Below, one piece after another: positions 27,001 to 36,000 of a stretch of 64,000 nt of DNA. Position numbers and translations under genes: made by a program. Location of the stretch: contig NC_088301.1 in the NCBI RefSeq assembly GCF_032854445.1, forward strand, positions 29,804,402 through 29,868,401, read 5' to 3'. Within the stretch, counting starts at the first letter, position 1, and every line of letters begins with the position of its first letter. A model generated the notes under the pieces. That model did no database searches and was not told the DNA's origin. It worked only from the letters and a program-made list of their open reading frames with translations. Origin of the DNA: Liolophura sinensis (lineage: Eukaryota; Mollusca; Polyplacophora; Chitonida; Chitonidae).

Positions 27001-30000
27001 ATGTTAACACCAAAGTCACAAACTCGATGACTGAACCACTGTTGACACACATGAACATATATGTACTTGTCGTGAAGGTATAGTTAAAACAAACACAAGC
27101 ATGACAACGAGCAATAAGTAATGGCAGATAGCAACCACAGATGTTACTGCTGTCAGTTTAAGCATAATGTAACACACCAACACGAAAAGCCTGGCACTGA
27201 AAGAAGATTCATGAACTTAGCATGCAAGTATATGTATTCACAAAATTATTAATTTCAAAGATTACAGATTAAAATGTCATTAAGGTTTTTTCATCTCCAA
27301 CCATGTGCAAGTAGTTTCTTTGCTACAACAAAATTAACTTTTAGCACTGATAATGTATAGACACCTGAACCATGTACTACCCTACTTTCTGCGTCTTTCC
27401 AGAGATCGCCAGGCTGCCAGTTGTAAAATTTGACAAGTTACATATGAGGAATATAAGTCACACAAATACAACCCGTACACCAGTTAAGTACTACAATGGG
27501 CAACCACAAAAAAGCAATCAGATGTCCACATAATATTATTTTAATTGTAAAACTTGCATGCAAAGCTCACCTTTTAAGTGTCAAAAGGTTAAGAAAATTA
27601 AGTAGGGATTATTTTGCAAATGATGGGTTAGTGACTTGCCTGTACTACAGGAGCTGCCCGTCCAGCCACGGGCACAAAGCTTCTTTCCCTTGCCAGGACA
27701 GGAGCCCTCACGCTGACACGCCACCCCATCATAACAATGACACAGCCCCAAACAATCTTTCCCAAACCGACCCACAGCACAATCTGTGTTAACACAATTA
27801 ACAAAGCGGACAAGAACTAGTTTGTTATAATGTTATGAACCTGGGCCCAGTTGTTCAAAATTGTATTAGCAGTTAAGGCCGGTATTAATGTAAGTCTGGA
27901 CTAAAGTCTTGTATTAGGCCTAGACTAGTATTAAGATTTAAGTCTTGCTTAATGTATAATACACTTTTTAACAACTGACCCCATGGTTATTCTGCACTGT
28001 ACATGTAGGACTTGTCTGATTTGTCTGACAAAATCCTACACCTGCATGCAGGAAGCAAAGTTTACAGACCAACAGCGCTTACATTTGTAAAGAAACACTG
28101 ATGTCGCAAGCCTAGCCTATCATGAGACATTTTTTTTACCGATATTGTTATGCGATTGGACCTTATCGGCTGGTGACACATGTGCTTCAGCTTTATTGTA
28201 AGTGCTCTTAATCTAACGCAGATGGCAACATATTTGGTATATAAGCAAATGTAAAAAGACTACTACCCCAATTCTTCAACTTTTTCAACTGTTTTTCAAT
28301 CAAGTATACAGTTAGGTAAATTAGCAGTAAAAAACAATGATTATGTGTGATACGTCCTTGGTGATAAGCATGCTGCCTACAGTCACCCTTTCAGACAGGC
28401 CAGGTCAACCATGTCAGCCTGGTACACATACAACCTAGAACATGTACCTAGTACACTACACTACCACACTACATGTTTACACAACATTATCCCATCTGGA
28501 CGGAACAAAATCTAGGTTTACAGAATGTCTTTCCATATATGTAAAAATAAGTATACAGGATGTTTAGAAGGAAAGGAAACAAGGGTTCACATTTCCTCTC
28601 TTGACTGGTTGCTAACCTCAAGAGGCCAATCAAATGCCCCAACAGATTTACATGAGATATTCACTTCCTCAAGTCTAAGTATAAAGCACAGTCATAACAG
28701 GAAGAGGGAGATTTCATCAAGTTCCGATACTATTAATAATGTACATGTAAATGGAGGCTGGTAAATGTACATATCAAGATTTACACTGACTTCACTGAAT
28801 GTCAGATTCAATCAAATTGGCTACATGATAATAATAAATAACATGCAAAATAATCCGTGTTACAAAAAAAAAATCTACTTTTACAGAGTTCAGAAGTGAG
28901 GAGCAATATGTTGAATTACTATTTTAAAATTTGTTTAGATGAAAAACAAAGAATAATTCTGTATCGATTATGATAAATTTTGATGAGCATGACAGAGGGT
29001 CTTTAGACGTAATGTATACATGTGTACATAACATCAGCTGTTGTATAGTTCTTGAATTCCAACATTAAAAACACAGTACAACTCCACATGTACGTCACAA
29101 AAAGTCCACTGAGTCGCTAATCTCAATATCAGCCCAACCTAAATCTGTACATAATGAAAAGTAAAGCTTAAAGTAGAATAAAAAGTCATTCAAATTTCTA
29201 ATTAAATGTAAATTTCACCAATATGAATAATGATCTAACATATTTCCACTGCCAATGACCTTTCCTTGACAACCTGACACACAAGCCATTGTGTGAAAAT
29301 TACCACCCACTACAGAAAAATCATTTGATACATGGGAATTTCCAGTGCCATGTATAACTGAAAGCCACACCCACTTAATGGCCAAGCGTATACTGGTACT
29401 ACGGTATTATGATTATTGTTAGCATACAGTTTACCTGCAATCTGATCCTAAAAACTGTCCCCTTCTCAAAGCTATTATAGGAAATTGTTCGGCCTATCCT
29501 GAGCTCTACTTTAGTGTTACGTTTCCATCCGCTATCATAGTAATTACTGTCCCTGGTTGAATATCGTTGTTATCAGTGGAAGAATGACACACTGGAAAAT
29601 GCAGTAACTGTTTCTTAAATAACATTCCCCTCCCCCGACCCCATCAATGAACCAATGAAATGATAAACAGCTTCCACATTACTTTTACTCTAAATCAAAA
29701 CAAGTTTGAATACATGTAGAAGAGTTACCTTGACAATATGTGCCTGTTGGGTCACACTGTTGGCACTGAGGCCCTGTGCACTGGTTCTCACAATGGTCAC
29801 CATACCAACCAGCAGCACACACTGAAACACAAGCATCTCAGCTCAAACCAGTTACCTTAACACAGAGCACCAACAGATTAAAAGATTAGTAGATTTTATG
29901 CCTTCCTCACAATCACTCTCCTGTGCAGGGGTTCTGTCATATGCAATTCTTGGTAAATTGCTAAATTTAAAAAAAAAAAAAATTAAAATCAAAAAGATAT

Positions 30001-33000
30001 AAATAAAAGACATTCAAATCATTGTCAAACAATCGAACTTGTTTTATGATGCTAACAAACTATTCTATTTTCTCTTAAGTTGGGGATGAAAATGGGCACT
30101 TCCACAAGTGGGGCCTTTAAATGATATTTCTGATGCGAAAACTTCAGAAATTAATCAAACTTTGCAAAAAACTTTAACATGGCCTTTTAAAACAAACAGA
30201 ACCAAGCAATATGTGCCACCTGAAAAGATGAAAGACAATATTTCCCCTTTTATGATATCACTCAAGAGGATCTTGATGTACAAACCTATCTACATGGTGA
30301 ACACAGAAATATTTTGGACCTCCAATTACTGATGTAATGAGTGTAAGCTCACCATAAACCTCAACCTCACACAAGGTTAGGTTCACATCATCACCTCCAC
30401 TCAGCGTTATTGTTACAGACGTTCCCAGCACAGGAGCATCGCAGCGCACATGAATTACATCCCTGATTGGCTGGCTAGTTGGGTCATTATAACAAAGTAC
30501 CCTCGTCCCGTTGCGCTGCTGAACGTATACACGAAAACCGTTCAGATCTTCTTGGCCTAGAAATGCAAAGATAAAATGCTATTTAATCTTATAAGTGAAT
30601 ATAACACACTTAAGGTTTCAATCTGGATGACAAAGAATAATACTTTTATACACACTTCCCTCATAAGGCTAATCTCATCTTTTTGACTCACCAGGGCCTT
30701 GCCTTTAACGCTTTCAGTGGTTTAGATACCAATTACATACTGCTTTTTACCAATCCTTCACAATATCTTTTCAGTTTGTTCATACATGCATTAACATCTC
30801 CCCTAAGGCTAACCTTGGGACATTTTTTTCCACACAAGAACATTGCTTTTAAGCTTTCTCTCCATGGTTTAGCGAGGCAATTAAATACTGCACTTTACCA
30901 ATTCTTCGCAATATGTTTTAAGTTTGCATATAAATGACAATGAGCTATAGTATTGCTAATGCTCACAGCAGTCTTTCCTGTTGTAGATAACTAGGTTAGT
31001 GATGTAGTGCTCCTCGGACCAGCTCACCCTCCATTCATTATAACTGGAGGACTGTGTATGTGAGCAACCACTCCCTGCGTACAGCCACTGGTCTCTGGAC
31101 CCATCTACTGAGTAGGACGCATTAAAACATCTTCCTGTAGGCTCACAGAAGGTTGAACTCTGTGTTGCCCTCCTTTTCAGAGCTATATTTTCTGTCAAGA
31201 CAAAAAGAAAAAATGAATAGAGTTTCAAGTCCAACAGCAATTGGATGAAGTATGTGAGGGTTTGACACACACCAGAATCCCATGGAACTAACTGTTACAC
31301 ATGTAATAGCAGTTCCACAAAAGCCACAAAGACGTTAGAATAAACTGACACCTACCCAGGAGCATTCATCATAGGAATGAAATGACGAGTGGACAGTAAA
31401 ACATAAAATGTAAGAAACAAGATGGAGCAGCTTTTCAAACATCAAGCGGAATAAAACTGACCATCTTTCTGCATGACTTTTCCACGCGAAATGTGACCCT
31501 GAAAATATTAACGGGCTGTGTTGGCTGAACTCAAACAAGCTCAATGCTAAATGACATTTTTAGTTCCTGGAATATTAGTTTAAAGCCAGATAGGATTCCT
31601 GCACACTTGGAAGATGAACCAAGCTGTCAGTGTTGAAGGCTGAAACATAGAACTTTCTTTTTAACCATGTTAACTTGTCAGATTACTTTCTCTTGTAAAT
31701 CAGCATGATGAAGATATTTATAGGGCCCTAATACTTTATGACATTCCTGTTATTATGACCACATCAAAGCTATGTGTAAGCGGTGAATTTCCACCAACAT
31801 TTCCAACCCTACAAAGCCCTGCGCCATTTACATGGGTACATCAAAATCCCTATCAACATTTTGAACTGTGTGAAAGTGCAGACTATCTTATCCAACATCA
31901 GCATTCTCCATGAAACAAAAACAGCAAAATGTACTAAACAAAGAAGGCCAACTTGGCTTTTATAACCATGTGTCGACCTATGATTTGGCAAAACAGAATG
32001 AAGACAGCTCAAGATGCAGTCGAAGACAATGGCCAGGTGAACCAGATAATTTGTCATAGGTAACAATTCATAGGCGATAGGCATAGACAGACTACAGGCG
32101 ATCAGATTATTTCCTGGTTTGCCCACTGTGTCTTGATCAGTTCATCACTGTTTATGGCTTTCAAGCCTCTGAGGCTAATCCCAGTGGGTCTCTGATCCAA
32201 TGATAACCAGATAAATAGAGTTACATGTAATTTAAATCCTGCAAAATACCTTGAGCGACTGATATGGGTAAAGGTCTTTTTTTCCTTCTGAAAATTATTT
32301 CATTAGATATGGGTGTCTCACTTACATGAATGGGCTGCACTTACACAAGGAAATACTGGTCATAAACTGATGACTTTGCACAATTTCCACACATTATTAG
32401 GGTTCAGTTAAAAAAAGTCAAGAAAATCGGGAAAATTTAACAGAAAGAGACAAAATTGAGAAAAAAAATATGTAGCCTATAAGTTAACAAGAAAAATTTA
32501 TTCCCATATATTTTTTCAAATATTTCTCCACCTGTTTGTTTCTGTATATACTTCATACACCATACAGTCAGTTGGAGCTAAAGCAATCAGCATACAAATC
32601 CTGTAGGGTCAAAAAGTTGATGAACATGGGAAGGCTTACGTTTCTGACAGGATGGTCCTGACCAGCCTAGAGCACAACCCTTGGGGCAATGGCCAGACTT
32701 CTGCTCACAGACACCATTAGAACAGTGACACTCAAACTGACACTCATCACCAAACTTATCCGCAGGACATTCACCTGAAAATGCAACACAAATCAACCAT
32801 TTACTAATTCACCACATCAGATCACAGACAAAAGTCTATGATCAAATACAAAGGCGCACGATAATTTTTTTTAGCATATAATACAGGATAAATTTTAGCA
32901 GTTTAAAACGACCATGTGAACTGGAAAAGATGTGACCTCAAAATACTGACATAATGGTCAAAACATAAACACCATAAGCATAAACAATTCAAACCAAAAT

Positions 33001-36000
33001 TATATTCAGTTTTCACAAATATTTGAATTGGGCATTTGTTTAAACCAAAATATAATACATGTTTAGCAACACTTTCAATGTAACTGTCTGTACATGTATT
33101 GTAAAAAGACTGGGTCAATGCAAAGTTAGTCCTTCTCATTTAAGTCATTTGAGTAGTAGCCATCATTAAATTAACATTTCAGCACAAGGTCTGATAAGTT
33201 TAATTTTGAACAACTCGTTCAGTATTTTTGTATTTTGTTCCTTGATCATGGGCCAGTTTCAGCTAATGTTCATACATGTACGTGCACATTTGACCAGTAT
33301 ACAGCATCTATATTCTCTAGGCCCAGCTTATTGAGTAGAATTACAAGTACATCTGAGTTTGAAGACACACCATCACAAGCAGATCATATGTTTAAAGGGC
33401 AATACAGCACCTGGCTAAAACATATTTGAATGGAAAGCAGAATTCTCAAGCTTTCTACAAAGTATCCTACTTTATTATTTTAATGAGATTTCAACGAATA
33501 ACATGTAGAACAAAATGACAATACTGCACAAATGGCTGGTGTGAATCGAGGCAGATATTTTATCCACATTTTAGCCAATCAAACAAGCTGCTATAAGATT
33601 GTGTGGCTTAAGCTATGACACAGCCTTTACCCATTCACTCCATGAAGTGACATATAATAACACAGAACTACTCAAACATCAGTTTGAGGTCATTTACAAT
33701 GATTGAGTTATGTGTAGCTGAAGGGCCATTTCACACAGTGTTGTGGGATAGGTGTGTATCATTTACAGATAAGCACAGACCTAAAATTAATTGATTTACA
33801 AACAGTGCATTAGTCAACAACAGTAAAAGAATTTATGTCAGACAGACCGTCTTGGCCCAAACCGCATTCATCTCCGTAGTAGACCCTACACCTACTTAGA
33901 TATGCTATTCAAATCATACAAACACTTTTTTTTCTCCTTCATTTTAGCATTTAGTCAGCAGTTTCTAAATAACAAATATCAGAGTCAGTGAAAATTTCAT
34001 TAGGAATGCGGAAGGTTTATAGGAATGAGAAAGCGGCATCTAAACGGACAATGCTTAAAATTAATTCTTACGATATAATTTTTTTTCTCTAAATTTATTT
34101 GAATTGAATAATTTAAATTCTGCTCCTTTGTTTTTCTCACTTATAAGGGATTATGTTTTCTTTTATAAAATAGAGTAAAATTATATTGAAATGCCAAGTT
34201 CAAACCACGGTCCTTTCTCTGGCGTCCGTGATAACTAGGTCAGCACTGCTTTCATCTTAGAAGCCACCACCACAAAACTGAAGCATAAAATTCAGCAACA
34301 GCTGTACAACATTCCCATTATAATTTTATAAACATTTAACAGGGGTCAAAATCACCAGCACAGCTCCTCCAGAGGCTTGACCTAGGTGAACCAGAAATAC
34401 CCCAGCCGTACATCTACAAGCTACTTAGCAGGCTTACTGTATCATGGAAGAAATGTCCTTCCAGGAATTTCTGAGACTATTTATCATTTGGGCCTTCACT
34501 ACCGAAGTCCACAACTTCATCTCCCATAGGCTACTGCTTTGACTATAATACAGAAAATACCTTCGATGGTAGAGAGCTAAAGTAACCTAGCTGTTGATAA
34601 TGGCGATTCGCTTAAGCTGTGTCAAGACCAAGTTTCAATAAACTTGTACTGGGTTGAAAAAATGTTTAATGCCGGTTTCAGATACTTTGAATGGTAGTCT
34701 TTCAGTGCATATAAATGTTAGTCAAGTGCTGTCTTTCACTTTACGTGGATTTTCTAATCAAATGTTAGTAAGGTGTGACATAATGATGTAGCTCAAACTG
34801 GTATACACTGACTAGATGTATCATTTATTAACAAATAATAGATAATTTATCAAAAGGAAAGAATGTTCTTAACTAATGCGGAGCGTTTGTTTACTTTTCA
34901 TTAGGTTTTTTAGTGGGGAAGAGCTGTGCTTTCAAACTGTGTCACTGCACAGTTGTGTCTGTAACAACTTAAAAAGTGAAATAGTATCATATCGTCTTTA
35001 TCCTCAGTCCTTCATTAACCACAGATGTGTATCAGTAGAAATTGGCTCCAGTTAGCTATGTGCAGTGTAAATCACAATGTGGAAAATTAATGCTTGGTAA
35101 TGTGAACATTTATCATTACTTGAACCAGGCCACTAAACTGAAGGGTTTCATACTTGTGCAATGCGTTTTGGGTACTGTTGTAACTTACCAGTTTGTAATT
35201 TTGTTTTCAAGACGTAATGAAATTTTCTGGGTTAGTTCTTTGGTGTTAAACATTGTTTTGAGAACTTGCCATGCGATTATTGAACTGGAATATCCATAAT
35301 GATTGAAGCCTGGTATACAAATGTTTGTTTTAATGCAAAGACCTATACACTGCTGACTTCATTTGGGACTTCTGTTGTTACTGTAATTCTTCGGCCTTTT
35401 CTCATGTTTGCAAAGTGTTTTTGCAAGCATATTCTGAAAGCATCATTCCGTGTAGACTGGTAAAATTAAACTTTTTGTGAAGCTCATAAATTCACCAATC
35501 CAACCGATGTTTTTGTCTCCAAAATCAACTTAAAAGTGTGTATAAACTGCACTGAAAGTTACCCCTTCATATACAAAAGTTTGAGGAATTAGGGTACTAA
35601 GCAGTGGTATTTACAAGTTAACCTTGCTGAAAACACATCAGAAAAGGACTAATTTAAAAGATGTTTTAGTTCCACATATGTAACTCTGATTCCATTAACG
35701 AAGCGACATGACTTATAATGCAAAACCTGATCAAATATTAGTATATCATAATATATTTTGTTGCTCTTTTGACATTCATTGGATCACTGTGTCCGTCATT
35801 ACCTCTCAAAAATATTGCTGCACATTTCCAAACTTCAACCCACTGGTACTGATCTCAATGAGATCCGTGCTGACGGCACCCATACTTAATTATGCACCCT
35901 AAAAGCTTTTTTTTTTATGCAATTCTTGGTTAAATTAAGAAGTTGTGCTTACAGACAGCACTGGAAATATAATAGTTTTCAATTTAAACTTCAGTAACAT

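Larger units (their letters stand above)
25020..32639. other. RPTP introns 2 to 6 taken together
   Basis: Between exons 2 and 7, beyond the exons, the 25-bp array (26436) and the MITE (27843), nothing is recognised. Two AT-rich stretches at 26740-26900 and 28900-29020 share wording (AAAATAATAGAAATAATTCT-like, then GTTGATAAATTTTGATG-like), suggesting a diverged duplicated repeat. Confidence 0.4.
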
